From NCBI RefSeq assembly GCF_036182465.1, contig NZ_CP108081.1:6014001-6078000 (forward strand): a stretch of DNA of 64,000 nt, read 5' to 3'. The notes below the pieces were generated by a model. It had not been told where the DNA came from. It saw nothing but the letters and a program-made list of their open reading frames with translations, and searched no databases. The first letter of the stretch is position 1; the number at the start of each line of letters is the position of its first letter. Positions 16,652 through 24,930 of the stretch are shown piece by piece. This DNA comes from Streptomyces sp. NBC_00258. GTDB taxonomy: Bacteria > Actinomycetota > Actinomycetes > Streptomycetales > Streptomycetaceae. Position numbers and translations under genes: made by a program.

Positions 16652-18388
16652 CTAGGAGCTTCCCACCCTGAAGCCGGTGCAACCGATGCTTTCGTAGTCG
16701 GTGGGGCTCCCCTTGACGTGGTAGAAGACCACGGTCCAGTCACCGGGGTCGTTGGCGACGGGGATCGCGTCCCAGGTCTGGCCCGCCGCGTGTTCCTGGA
16801 AGTCGTCGGGGTACGTGAGCTCGACGTACGCGCCGGTCCGCCAGTGTCGGTAGATGTCCACCGGCTTGCTGGTGTAGCCGATCGTCTTGTTCTCGGCCAT
16901 CACGTCCTCGTACGGCCTGCCCGTATCGGGGTCGATGTCGTGGGGCGGCTTCACACCGACCGAGACGTGGTACGGCTCGGGTGCCTTGTTGTTCAGTTCC
17001 GCGTACTTGAACCGGAACAGGATCTTCGCCTTCCCGCTCACGTCGGCGCGTGTGAGCTCGTCCACGTCACCCGCGCTGTACTGGAGTTCCTTGGGCGGAT
17101 CAACCGCACCGACCTGTACGCACTCACCGATGCCGTGTGCCGCCTCGTCCGGTTCGTCGGAGAGCGTCCAGACGTCGCGGGAGATCTTGTTGTCCTCGAT
17201 GAACGTCGGAACCTTCTGCGCCCCGGCACCCGCCGACGCCGACGGCGAAGCCCCCGATCCACCGCTTCCCCGCTCGTTCCCCTGGTCGTCGGGCAGCATC
17301 TGCCAGGCCACGACCGACGCGGCCACCAGAACCACGGCACCCGCGATCCCGGCCACCACGGGCGCACGGCGCCTGCGGGCGGGCGCCGACGAAGGCACGG
17401 CCGTCGGGACGTATCCGGGCCCCACGGTCGGCACGTATCCCGGCCCGACCGTGGGCCGATACGCGGGCGGAGTCGCCGCCCCGTGCCCGGCGGGGACCAG
17501 CCCGGCGGCGACGGCCGCCGGGAGGTCGGGCGGCGCGGTGTCGCCGGTGCCGGCCAGCGGACGGTAGAAGGGGTCGTCGGCGAGCGCGGCGGAGACGGCG
17601 CAGCGGGCGATGACGGTGTCGAGACCGGGTCGTTCGGCGGGGTCCTTCGCGACGCACTCCCGGATCAGCGCGGCCAGCCCCGGCTCGATTCCGGTCACGT
17701 CGATGTCCTCGTGCACGGCCCGGTAGGAGACGGCGTGCGCGTGTCCCGCCCCGAAGGGCGCCCTCCCGGTCGCCGCGTACGCGATCGTCGCGCCCAGCGC
17801 GAACACGTCCGCCGCCGAGCCCACCTGATTGTTCTTCAGCACCTCGGGCGCGGTGAAGCCGGGCGTGCCCGGGGTGAACCCGGTCTGGGTGAGCGCCGTG
17901 TCCGCCGTACCCCGCGCGATGCCGAAGTCGATGAGCAGCGGCCCCTGCGGGGAGAGGATCACGTTCTGCGGTTTGAGGTCCCGGTGCGTCACGCCGTACC
18001 CGTGGACACTCGCGAGGGCCTCGGCAAGAGCCGCGAACAGCCGTCGCGCGCTGTCCGCGGGAAACGGCCCCCGCTCGGCCACCGCCCCACCGAGCGTCGG
18101 CCCCGACACATACTCCGTGGCGAGCCAGTAGGGCGCGGCGTCCAGCGACGCGTCGATCAGGTTCGCCGTGTACGCGCTCCGCACCGCCCGAGCCGTCTCC
18201 ACCTCGCGCCGGAACCGCGCCAGCGCCTCGGGATGGTCGGTGATCTCGTCCCGGATGACCTTGATCGCCACGAGCCGCCCACCGGGCGACCGCCCGAGGT
18301 ACACCTGCCCCATCCCGCCCGCCCCCAGCCGGGCGAGCAACGTGTACGCGCCTATGTGGGCAGGGTCCCGCTCTCTGAGTGCCTCCAC
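16652..18388 (-). CDS. Transmembrane Ser/Thr protein kinase
   Basis: This is a 578-residue Hanks-type kinase. The kinase domain spans about residues 13-275: Gly loop LGAGGMGQVY, Lys43, catalytic HRDLKPQN (137 = Asp), DFG at 154-156 and APE at 180-182. A linker with tandem PTVGPGYVP repeats (about 312-328) and an RRRR stop-transfer precede one membrane helix (343-364). The extracellular part, about 200 residues, is not PASTA-like and may sense an unknown signal. I chose the GTG at 18388, which follows AAAAGG; the open frame further upstream is not kinase-like. It starts 22 bases after a secreted-protease gene, suggesting co-expression. Confidence 0.93.
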   Translation of the reverse strand: MEALRERDPAHIGAYTLLARLGAGGMGQVYLGRSPGGRLVAIKVIRDEITDHPEALARFRREVETARAVRSAYTANLIDASLDAAPYWLATEYVSGPTLGGAVAERGPFPADSARRLFAALAEALASVHGYGVTHRDLKPQNVILSPQGPLLIDFGIARGTADTALTQTGFTPGTPGFTAPEVLKNNQVGSAADVFALGATIAYAATGRAPFGAGHAHAVSYRAVHEDIDVTGIEPGLAALIRECVAKDPAERPGLDTVIARCAVSAALADDPFYRPLAGTGDTAPPDLPAAVAAGLVPAGHGAATPPAYRPTVGPGYVPTVGPGYVPTAVPSSAPARRRRAPVVAGIAGAVVLVAASVVAWQMLPDDQGNERGSGGSGASPSASAGAGAQKVPTFIEDNKISRDVWTLSDEPDEAAHGIGECVQVGAVDPPKELQYSAGDVDELTRADVSGKAKILFRFKYAELNNKAPEPYHVSVGVKPPHDIDPDTGRPYEDVMAENKTIGYTSKPVDIYRHWRTGAYVELTYPDDFQEHAAGQTWDAIPVANDPGDWTVVFYHVKGSPTDYESIGCTGFRVGSS

Positions 18389-18410
18389 CCAACTGACCTT
18401 TTCACACGGG

Positions 18411-19154
18411 TCACTTCGCTGCCTCCCCGTACAACGCGGCGGCCTCGCCCCCAAGAACAACGCTGTACGACACGTCATCGGTGGTACCGCCCTGCTGGAA
18501 CCCACCCAGCACCCCCACGACCCGCCCCTCCGCGTCGATCCACGGACTCCCGCTCGTGCCCCCGCTGTACCCCGGACACTCGATGCGCTGCTGACTGTCG
18601 CCGTACGCCGTGGAGATGTTCGTGCACCACACGGGCGCCTCCCGCGCCCTGGGATACCCGACAACGGTCACGGCCCGCCCCACCGGACTACGCCCCCGCC
18701 CGGCAACCAGCCGATTGCCCCCGACGACATCCTCAATCTCCTCCCCACCTCGGGAGACAAGCCGAGCGAACGCCACATCGCTGTCCTCGTCCTGCCGCCC
18801 CTTCCACCCGTCACCGACATACGTCCGCGCCACGGCCCACTCCCCGTACGGCGCCTTCCCCTCCCGATAACCAGGCACGAACTCGATGCCCCCGCTCCCA
18901 CTCCCGGTCAGACAGTGCGCGGCAGTGACGATGAGATCCCGCCCCTCGCTGTGCACGACGGACGCGGTGCAGTAGTGCGCCCCACCCCTGACAAGCACTC
19001 CGACCCGCGCGTTCCCGGCACTCACGGGAGCCGTCACGGTGACGCCGAGCGGCTCGGGCGTACGCACCCGCCCATGCGCCGCCGCCACGGGAACCGACCC
19101 GGTGGCCAGCAGCGCGACGGCAACGAGGAGGGGGAGACGGACGGGGCGCTTCAT
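18411..19154 (-). CDS. Secreted trypsin-like serine protease
   Basis: This 247-residue protein has a Sec signal peptide (cleavage near AAA-H27). The S1 triad is intact: His80 in TAAHC, Asp126 in DSDVAFA and Ser203 in GGTSGSPW. The small size and the C-x-x motif pattern (Cys62/Cys81 and Cys177/Cys193) suggest two disulphides, as in glutamyl endopeptidase/V8-like enzymes. It sits directly upstream of the receptor kinase in the same direction with a 22-base gap, so protease and kinase may form one signalling unit (inference). Confidence 0.9.
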   Translation of the reverse strand: MKRPVRLPLLVAVALLATGSVPVAAAHGRVRTPEPLGVTVTAPVSAGNARVGVLVRGGAHYCTASVVHSEGRDLIVTAAHCLTGSGSGGIEFVPGYREGKAPYGEWAVARTYVGDGWKGRQDEDSDVAFARLVSRGGEEIEDVVGGNRLVAGRGRSPVGRAVTVVGYPRAREAPVWCTNISTAYGDSQQRIECPGYSGGTSGSPWIDAEGRVVGVLGGFQQGGTTDDVSYSVVLGGEAAALYGEAAK

Positions 19155-19174
19155 CGGAGGAAGCCTTGCCGGGC

Positions 19175-19197
19175 GGGGTGAGAGGAATCCTCACCCC
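19175..19197. terminator. Terminator after the ATPase gene
   Basis: GGGGTGAG (19175-19182) and CTCACCCC (19190-19197) form a perfect 8-bp stem 26 bases beyond the stop of the minus-strand ATPase gene. Confidence 0.55.
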
Positions 19198-19222
19198 TGC
19201 CTGAGAATCCCGTATGAACCGG

Positions 19223-19645
19223 TCAGCGCCCCGATTCGGCACACTCGGCCCACAGCAGCTTCCCGCCCCGGTCTCCGCCCAGCGCGTACGCGCCCCACGT
19301 GTCCGCGCACGCCCGTACGAGGTGCAGCCCGCGCCCGTTCTCGGACGTGTCCGGCGGTACGGCACCGGGGGCGTCGAAGCCCCGCGGGACGGTCGGGTCG
19401 GAGTCCCACACGCCGATCCGCAGCCGCCCGGACTCGGCGGCGCGCAGGCGAAGGGCGTACGGACCGTTGGTATGGAGATGGGCGTTGGCGAGCAGCTCGG
19501 CGGCGAGCAGCTCCGCCGTGGGGGCGAGCCGGGCGAGGTCGTGCGCGGCAAGAACCGTGCGCAGGGTCGCACGGGCGATGCCCGGAGCGCGGGGATCGTG
19601 CGGGAGCTGAAGGGTGTAGGCCCAGGACGGGGATACGGTGGCCAT
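19223..19645 (-). CDS. Anti-sigma/SpoIIAB-type ATP-binding protein
   Basis: This is a 140-residue GHKL ATPase of the RsbW/SpoIIAB-like family common in streptomycetes. The N-box (AAELLANAHLHT), G1 box (VWDSDP) and G2 box (ENGRGLHLV) are in order. The ATG at 19645 has GGAG at good spacing; the frame extends further upstream without a start signal. It is divergent from an XRE regulator plus DUF397 partners. That combination resembles the whiJ/abaA-type clusters implicated in Streptomyces development. Its partner sigma factor is unknown. Confidence 0.85.
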   Translation of the reverse strand: MATVSPSWAYTLQLPHDPRAPGIARATLRTVLAAHDLARLAPTAELLAAELLANAHLHTNGPYALRLRAAESGRLRIGVWDSDPTVPRGFDAPGAVPPDTSENGRGLHLVRACADTWGAYALGGDRGGKLLWAECAESGR

Positions 19646-19760
19646 CGGAAGTCTCCGATCACGGAGGGGAGTTGGACGGTTGCTCAGTGACCGCGGTCGC
19701 TCCGTCGAGCGGGGTACTTCTGAGCGGGGCGCCTGACAATCAAGGTAGCGGCAATAGTTA

Positions 19761-19789
19761 TATTCTTCACCGGATAGCGGTGAAGAATA
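19761..19789. promoter_or_regulatory. 29-bp perfect palindrome, probable XRE operator
   Basis: TATTCTTCACC (19761-19771), a 7-base spacer and GGTGAAGAATA (19779-19789) form two perfect 11-bp arms. It lies between the divergent ATPase and XRE genes, 54 bases before the regulator start, in DNA markedly richer in A/T than its surroundings. This is the position expected for an operator controlling both genes. Confidence 0.75.
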
Positions 19790-19843
19790 AGTACAACCAT
19801 CCGTGTGGGTGACTTGCAGCACGGAAGATCGAGGAGCATCGCC

Positions 19844-20689
19844 GTGCGGACCAACCCGACGGGACGTCAACTCCGGCTCGGGGCCGAGCTGCGCAAGTTG
19901 CGCGAACAAGCAGGCCTGACCTCAACGGCGGCTGCTCAGCTCCTCGGCATGCCGCAAGCACAGGTCAGCAACATGGAGACCGGCCGGCTCGGTGTCAGTG
20001 CAGAGCGCGTACGCACTTTGGCCTGCCAGTACGAGTGCTCAGACAAGGCCCTGGTGGAAGCCATCGCAGGGATGGTTGGTGGCCGCAAGCGCGGCTGGTG
20101 GGAGACGTACCGCGAGATCCTGCCCAGCCCGCTGCTCGACCTGGCCGAACTGGAGCACAACTCCCAGTCGTTCCGCACGACCCTCACTGCACGCATTCCC
20201 GGCCTGCTCCAGACCGTCGACCATGCTCGTGAAATCTTCCGGCACGCAGTCACGGAGCTTTCCCCACCGGACATCGAGCACCGTGTCTCGTTCCGCATCA
20301 AGCGCCAGGCCGTGCTGTATCGGGACGACCCCACTCCCTACGAGGCGATCATTCACGAGGCGGCTCTGCGGATGAAGATCGGCGGGCCCTCCGTGTCCCG
20401 ACAGCAGCTCAAGCATCTGCTCGACGCGAGCGAGCGGGAGCACATCACCCTGCGCGCCATCACTTTCGAGGTCGGCGCCTACCCCGGATCGGGCCAGTCC
20501 ATCTTCTACGCGCACGGCCCGGTACCGGAGCTCGACACCGTGCACCTGGACCAGTCTCACGGCCTCACGTTCCTGGACGCCGAGGCCCAACTGCGCAAGT
20601 ACCGGAACCTCTTCGAGAAGTTGAACGGCGTCGCTCTCTCACCCGGCAAGACCCGCGACCTGATCCACGCCGTGATCCACGACCTCTAA
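19844..20689 (+). CDS. XRE-family regulator with DUF5753 (WhiJ-like)
   Basis: This is a 281-residue protein. The N-terminal helix-turn-helix (about residues 8-65: LGAELRKLREQAGLT, then QVSNMETGR) is followed by a C-terminal DUF5753 domain with the typical ETYREILPSPLLDLAELE entry and RQAVLYRDDP. GTG at 19844 follows GAGGAG; earlier codons are not conserved-looking. It is followed by two small ORFs and faces an anti-sigma-type ATPase, the standard WhiJ-type set in Streptomyces. It probably represses both directions through the 19761-19789 palindrome. Confidence 0.9.
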   Translation: MRTNPTGRQLRLGAELRKLREQAGLTSTAAAQLLGMPQAQVSNMETGRLGVSAERVRTLACQYECSDKALVEAIAGMVGGRKRGWWETYREILPSPLLDLAELEHNSQSFRTTLTARIPGLLQTVDHAREIFRHAVTELSPPDIEHRVSFRIKRQAVLYRDDPTPYEAIIHEAALRMKIGGPSVSRQQLKHLLDASEREHITLRAITFEVGAYPGSGQSIFYAHGPVPELDTVHLDQSHGLTFLDAEAQLRKYRNLFEKLNGVALSPGKTRDLIHAVIHDL

Positions 20690-20698
20690 GGAACTCCC

Positions 20699-20887
20699 GT
20701 GACTCCGCACACCTGGCAGAAGTCGTCCTACTGCTCCGAGGGCGACTCATGCATACACACGGCCTCCACGGCCGAAGCCATCCACCTCACCGAGAGCGGC
20801 GACCCCACCCACTCCATACTCGGGGCCACCCCCCAGGCCTTCGCCGCCCTCATCCGCGTACTCAAAGAGAACCCGACCCATGTCTGA
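20699..20887 (+). CDS. DUF397 small protein
   Basis: This 62-residue protein has the DUF397 pattern: W-QKSSYCSEGDSC near the N-terminus and a C-terminal FAALIRVLK helix. DUF397 proteins are encoded right after WhiJ-like XRE regulators and are thought to modulate them. The GTG starts 9 bases after the regulator stop. It overlaps the next small gene by 8 bases. Confidence 0.85.
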   Translation: MTPHTWQKSSYCSEGDSCIHTASTAEAIHLTESGDPTHSILGATPQAFAALIRVLKENPTHV

Positions 20888-21125
20888 CATCCCCGCGGAC
20901 CTCATCTGGGAACGCGCCGCCCCGCCGGAGGCGACCGGCCCTGGCCCCTGGATCGAGCTCGCCTTCGGCGACAACGACCTCGTCTACATCCGCGAGACCA
21001 GCGACCCGGAGACGGTCGTCACGACGACCCAGAAGAAGTGGGACGCCTTCGTACTCGGCGTACAGGCAGGCGAGTTCGACCACTTCGTGGAGGGCGTGGA
21101 GGGCGTGGGGAACGGGTCACCCTAG
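20880..21125 (+). CDS. Small DUF397-associated protein
   Basis: This 81-residue protein has an acidic, Trp-containing sequence (GPGPWIELAFGDND, then YIRETSDPE, then KKWDAFVLGV). The pattern is common beside DUF397 and XRE genes in streptomycetes, and it is itself distantly DUF397-like. It overlaps the previous gene, so the three probably form one operon. The function is unknown. Confidence 0.78.
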   Translation: MSDIPADLIWERAAPPEATGPGPWIELAFGDNDLVYIRETSDPETVVTTTQKKWDAFVLGVQAGEFDHFVEGVEGVGNGSP

Positions 21126-21132
21126 ACCGACG

Positions 21133-21783
21133 TCAGTCCGATTCGGTATCGCCATCGGCGTCGACCTCGGCCCCGGTGTACGCCGCAGTCGTCCGGTCGG
21201 CCCGCGCCCGTGCGACCTCCTCCGCCTCACCGTCGGAGACACTCGCCGCGTACCAGCCCTCGCTGCTCAGGGTGACGAACCGGAGGCCCTCCTCGGTGCC
21301 GAACCAGGCCATGGCCTCCTCGGGGTTCACGGCCTCGCCGGAGGACAGATGCAGGGTGAGGCCGATGAGGGCCATGTCCCAGCCGACGCCGACGGCTCCG
21401 GGGCCGAACTGGGCCCACTTCTGGTCGTCGTCGGGCGCGATGTGGTCGAGTTCGAAGCGCGTACCGCCGTCCGCCTCGGGGATGAGCCGGAGCTCGATCC
21501 AGGTGACGTCCCCGGCGAACTCCCAGGTCGCGGTGAAGCCCCGCGGCGGGTCGCAGCTCTCGACGGTGCCGTTGGCGTTGCCCTGCAGCTGGTACTTGCC
21601 GCCGACGCGGAGGTCGCCGGTGACGGGCAGGAACCAGCGCGGGATGCGCTCGGGGTTGGTGCAGGCGTCCCAGAGGTCCTCGACGGTCGAGTCGTACGTC
21701 TGGCTCAGGGTCACCACATGGCCTTCGCCGGCCTCGATGACACGGCGCCGCACGGCGTTGATCTGGTGGTTGACGTCGATCAC
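21133..21783 (-). CDS. SRPBCC/AHSA1-family protein
   Basis: This is a 216-residue START-like protein. The AHSA1 pattern is clear: YDSTVEDLWDACTNPERIPRW, then the GGKYQLQGN and TWIELRL strands, and a long C-terminal helix. Such proteins bind hydrophobic ligands or act as activators and are very often paired with an ArsR regulator. Here the ArsR gene overlaps the start by 4 bases (ATGA), so the two are translationally coupled. The acidic C-terminal tail is extra. Confidence 0.88.
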   Translation of the reverse strand: MIDVNHQINAVRRRVIEAGEGHVVTLSQTYDSTVEDLWDACTNPERIPRWFLPVTGDLRVGGKYQLQGNANGTVESCDPPRGFTATWEFAGDVTWIELRLIPEADGGTRFELDHIAPDDDQKWAQFGPGAVGVGWDMALIGLTLHLSSGEAVNPEEAMAWFGTEEGLRFVTLSSEGWYAASVSDGEAEEVARARADRTTAAYTGAEVDADGDTESD

Positions 21784-22163
21784 GGGGTGCTCCTCTGCTG
21801 TACGGGTTCGTCGCCGGGGCCGTCGGCGGACTCACGGAGCCGGCGCTCGCGCTTGCCCCGGGCCAGTTCGGTGGCCAGGGCGTCCAGGTGGGGGGTCCAG
21901 AAGTGCCGGAAGCGGGCCAGCCACGCGTCGATGTCGCGCAACGGGTCGGAGTTGACCGCGTAGAGCCGCCGGGTCCCCTCCGGCCGGACCGTGGCGAAGC
22001 CGTTCTCCCGCAGCACCTTCAGATGCTGCGAGACGCCCGGCTGCGATATGCCGAACTCCTCCCTCATGACCTCCGAGACGGCCCCGGAGCTCATCTCACC
22101 GTCGGCGAGCAGCTCAAGGATCCGGCGGCGTACGGGATCCCCGAGTACGTCGAATGCGTGCAC
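21780..22163 (-). CDS. ArsR-family regulator
   Basis: This is a 127-residue winged-helix repressor: FDVLGDPVRRRILELL followed by the recognition helix GISQPGVSQHLKVLRENG. No metal-binding Cys pair is present, so it belongs to the non-metal branch that is partnered with SRPBCC proteins. It probably represses its own two-gene operon. Confidence 0.9.
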   Translation of the reverse strand: MHAFDVLGDPVRRRILELLADGEMSSGAVSEVMREEFGISQPGVSQHLKVLRENGFATVRPEGTRRLYAVNSDPLRDIDAWLARFRHFWTPHLDALATELARGKRERRLRESADGPGDEPVQQRSTP

Positions 22164-22471
22164 GACACCAACGTATCACCGCTCACTTATATAAGCGCAA
22201 GCGAATGAAGGCACCGCTTGTCATTCCTGTGAGCCGGGTCAAGCCACAGCCAGCCCCTGGCCATCGCACAGCCATTGATCAGTAAGGCGGGCGCCGGGTT
22301 CGGTAAGGCGGAAGTCAGGATTCCGGGACGCGCCTTGTTGTCACGTACCCAACAAGGGATGGTCGTCCGCGGGCCGCTTGATCCTTTCGACCCAGGCCCT
22401 CCGCCGGGGACACCGCACCGGCGACACCGCACCCGCACCGCCCCGGTCAACCACGCCCAGGAGGCTGTCCG
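22164..22471. other. Divergent intergenic region ArsR / sedolisin
   Basis: This 308-base stretch has no supported gene. It must hold promoters for both flanking genes. The first 60 bases next to arsR are A/T-richer (ACTTATATAAGCGC), with the self-complementary TTATATAA at about 22187-22194, a possible -10 or ArsR site. AGGAGG at 22459-22464 serves the TTG start of the sedolisin gene. Confidence 0.5.
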
Positions 22472-23854
22472 TTGCGTTCCACGACCCCCCACACCCCGTC
22501 CGGCGGACCCGCCGGATCCATCAGAAGATCCACCGACACGCCTTCCAACAGGCCCTCCGTACGCGGCCGATGGAGCCGCATCGGATCCGCCGCGGTCGCC
22601 GCCACCGCACTCGTCCTCGCCGGACTGGCCACAACCGGCCAGGCGACCGCGGCTCCCGCACCCGCCACCACCACCGCCAAGCCGTCGGCCGGCAAGGTGA
22701 CATGGACCCGGGCGTGCGCCACGCCCACGAAGGGCCGGATGGCCTGCAAGGCGCTGCGCGTCACCGGCGGCACGACCGCCTTCCAGAAGGCCGAGGCGAG
22801 GACGGACGGCGTCACACCGAAGGCCGCGGACGCCTCCACCCCCTCCGGCTACGGCCCGAGCGACCTCCAGGACGCGTACGGCCTGACGTCCGCCGCCGCC
22901 TCCAAGGGCTCCGGCGAGACCATCGCGATCGTGGACGCGTACGACGACCCGAACGCCGCGGCGGACCTCGCCAAGTACCGCTCGTACTACGGCCTTTCCT
23001 CGTGCACCACGGCCAACGGCTGCTTCAAGAAGGTCGGTCAGACCGGCTCCACGACCTCCCTCCCCACCGCCGACAGCGGCTGGGCCGAGGAGATCTCCCT
23101 CGACCTGGACATGGCGAGCGCGACCTGCCCCAACTGCAACATCCTGCTGGTCGAGGCCAAGTCGTCCTCCATGGCCGACCTCGGCACAGCCGTGAACAGG
23201 GCGGTCACACTCGGCGCGAAGTTCGTGTCCAACAGCTACGGCGGCGGCGAGTCGTCCTCCGACGCCTCCTACGACACCTCGTACTTCAAGCACCCGGGCG
23301 TCGCGATCACGGTCAGCGCGGGCGACAGCGGCTACGGCGCCGAGTACCCGGCGGCCTCCCAGTACGTGACCGCGGTCGGCGGCACCGCCCTCTCCTCCGA
23401 CTCCTCCTCCCGCGGCTGGAGCGAGAAGGTCTGGTCGACCAGCAGCACCGAAGGCACCGGCTCGGGCTGCTCCGCGTACGACACGAAGCCGTCCTGGCAG
23501 ACGGACACGGGCTGCACCAAGCGAGCGATCGCGGACGTCTCGGCGGTCGCCGACCCGGCCACGGGCGTCTCGGTCTACGACTCCTACGGCGTCACGGCCG
23601 GCTGGTACACCTTCGGCGGTACGAGCGCCTCGGCCCCGATCATCGCGGGCGTGTACGCCCTCGCCGGCACCCCCTCCACCAGCTCCTACCCGGCGAAGTT
23701 CCCGTACGCGGCAGCCGGCACCTCCGCCCTCAACGACGTGACCAGCGGCAGCAACGGCACCTGCACCACGAGCTACCTCTGCACGGCCAGGTCGGGCTAC
23801 GACGGCCCGACGGGCCTGGGCACACCTGAGGGACTCTCGGCCTTCACCGGCTGA
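22472..23854 (+). CDS. Secreted S53-family peptidase (sedolisin-like)
   Basis: This is a 460-residue protein. After a long N-terminal region (about 35 residues) comes a signal-peptide core and an AAPAPA cleavage area, then a short propeptide. The Ser-Glu-Asp catalytic set fits sedolisins: Glu207 and Asp211 in EEISLD, oxyanion Asp285 in SAGDSG and Ser385 in GGTSASAP. The propeptide is shorter than in acid-acting sedolisins such as kumamolisin. Six or more Cys suggest disulphides. The TTG start is supported by a near-perfect AGGAGG. It appears monocistronic. Confidence 0.9.
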   Translation: MRSTTPHTPSGGPAGSIRRSTDTPSNRPSVRGRWSRIGSAAVAATALVLAGLATTGQATAAPAPATTTAKPSAGKVTWTRACATPTKGRMACKALRVTGGTTAFQKAEARTDGVTPKAADASTPSGYGPSDLQDAYGLTSAAASKGSGETIAIVDAYDDPNAAADLAKYRSYYGLSSCTTANGCFKKVGQTGSTTSLPTADSGWAEEISLDLDMASATCPNCNILLVEAKSSSMADLGTAVNRAVTLGAKFVSNSYGGGESSSDASYDTSYFKHPGVAITVSAGDSGYGAEYPAASQYVTAVGGTALSSDSSSRGWSEKVWSTSSTEGTGSGCSAYDTKPSWQTDTGCTKRAIADVSAVADPATGVSVYDSYGVTAGWYTFGGTSASAPIIAGVYALAGTPSTSSYPAKFPYAAAGTSALNDVTSGSNGTCTTSYLCTARSGYDGPTGLGTPEGLSAFTG

Positions 23855-24174
23855 CGGCCACTCAACCGACGGAACAGCGGGCCGGGGCTCATCGACCCCC
23901 GGCCCGTTGCCATGCCCGGACCATCGCCGTGCCCGGCCCTTTGCCATGGCCTGCGGGTGACACCCCGCCACATCCCCACGCCCCGACCCGGGATAGCCTT
24001 CCCCCAGCGCAAAACGGACGGCGTCTACTCACCAGGAGACGTACGACCCGGAGAACATCGGCACGACGGACCGGCGCACATGGGACGGGGTCGGGCTCGA
24101 TGGGCGGGCGGAGTCGGTCACCGCCCGAAGTGAGCCGGATAAGAGGGGCTAACGACGGAACCACACCTCAGGTT

Positions 24175-24198
24175 CCGGTTCGACTTCCGGTTCCACTT
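24175..24198 (+). repeat. Tandem 12-bp direct repeat
   Basis: CCGGTTCGACTT (24175-24186) is directly followed by CCGGTTCCACTT (24187-24198), differing at one base. It lies upstream of the secretion-like operon. Confidence 0.7.
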
Positions 24199-24322
24199 CA
24201 TTGCCCGGCGTGACCTGCCGTGATACACAGAGTGACGATATGCCTCCTTGTATACCGACCCCCGCTCCCGTCAGGGCCCCGCGAGGGCCGGTGACAGGGG
24301 ATCCGTACGAAACCCGCCAATC

Positions 24323-24368
24323 AATGACGCCAAGTCGACATGCGACAGCGTCATTGTCGGCGACAATG
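24323..24368. promoter_or_regulatory. Overlapping inverted repeats before the secretion-like operon
   Basis: AATGACGC (24323-24330) pairs with GCGTCATT (24348-24355). The second arm overlaps CATTGTCG (24352-24359), which pairs with CGACAATG (24361-24368) around a single central G. The structures are mutually exclusive and end 62 bases before the first gene, so they could be an operator or a switch in the leader. Confidence 0.55.
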
Positions 24369-24430
24369 GCCCTGACCTCTGCGCAGAGTGGCAGGGGGTG
24401 CAGAACAACCCACAAGGGGCGGTGACTTAC

Positions 24431-24739
24431 ATGCTTTTCGCAGCCGAAAAGGGCGACATCAACACCATCATCGGCGGGATTGCCCCGGACTGGGGCCCCT
24501 TCGGCAGCCTGGGCAACGAGGCGCGGGTGATGATCGAGGTCGTGATGGCGGTCGCCATCCTGCTGTGCCTCGGTATCGCGATCTGGGGCGCGGCGAAGCA
24601 ACGCATCGGCGCGACGGCCCTCCGCGACACGTTCAGTGCCGAACAAGGCAAGGGCCTCATCGTCGCGGGTCTCACCGGGGTCTTCATCATCGGTTCCCTC
24701 GGCACCGTCTTCACCATCGTGTACGGCATGGCCGTCTAG
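24431..24739 (+). CDS. Two-helix small membrane protein, VirB2-like
   Basis: This is a 102-residue protein with two membrane helices (about residues 34-54 and 76-100) joined by a short polar loop (AAKQRIGATALRDTFSAEQ). Size and topology match the VirB2/TrbC pilin class of type IV secretion, although no signal peptide is seen. The frame extends upstream to 24248, but the ATG at 24431 gives a clean protein; AAGGGG lies 12 bases before it. It is the first gene of a six-gene operon with VirB8-, VirB6- and VirB4-like products. The VirB2 label is inferred from topology and context only. Confidence 0.65.
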   Translation: MLFAAEKGDINTIIGGIAPDWGPFGSLGNEARVMIEVVMAVAILLCLGIAIWGAAKQRIGATALRDTFSAEQGKGLIVAGLTGVFIIGSLGTVFTIVYGMAV

Positions 24740-24930
24740 GCGGCCGCCGGCTCGGCGTCCTCAGACCCGGCCGGGCACGCCCGGTCTCCCTCTACCCACC
24801 CGTCCGTCGTGCCCACCGGCTGAGGTTGCGTTTCCCTGATGTCGAGTCACCACACCGCGCCCGCGCCGAAGCCAGCGCGGCTACCGTCGTACTACGCGGT
24901 TCAGCAAGAGGTTGAGGGGGCGTACGCGGC

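Larger units (their letters stand above)
23855..24430. other. Gene-free control region before the T4SS-like operon
   Basis: No convincing ORF was found in 576 bases; short frames here lack start signals or codon bias. It contains a tandem 12-base repeat (24175-24198) and two overlapping inverted repeats (24323-24368). The region's base composition is lower in GC near 24310-24370 than in the flanking genes. Confidence 0.5.

Noticed and set aside
23912..24133. Short ORF (73 codons) before the secretion-like operon
   Set aside because: There is no ribosome site, composition is Pro/Arg/His-rich as in random GC-rich frames, and no second frame supports a protein.
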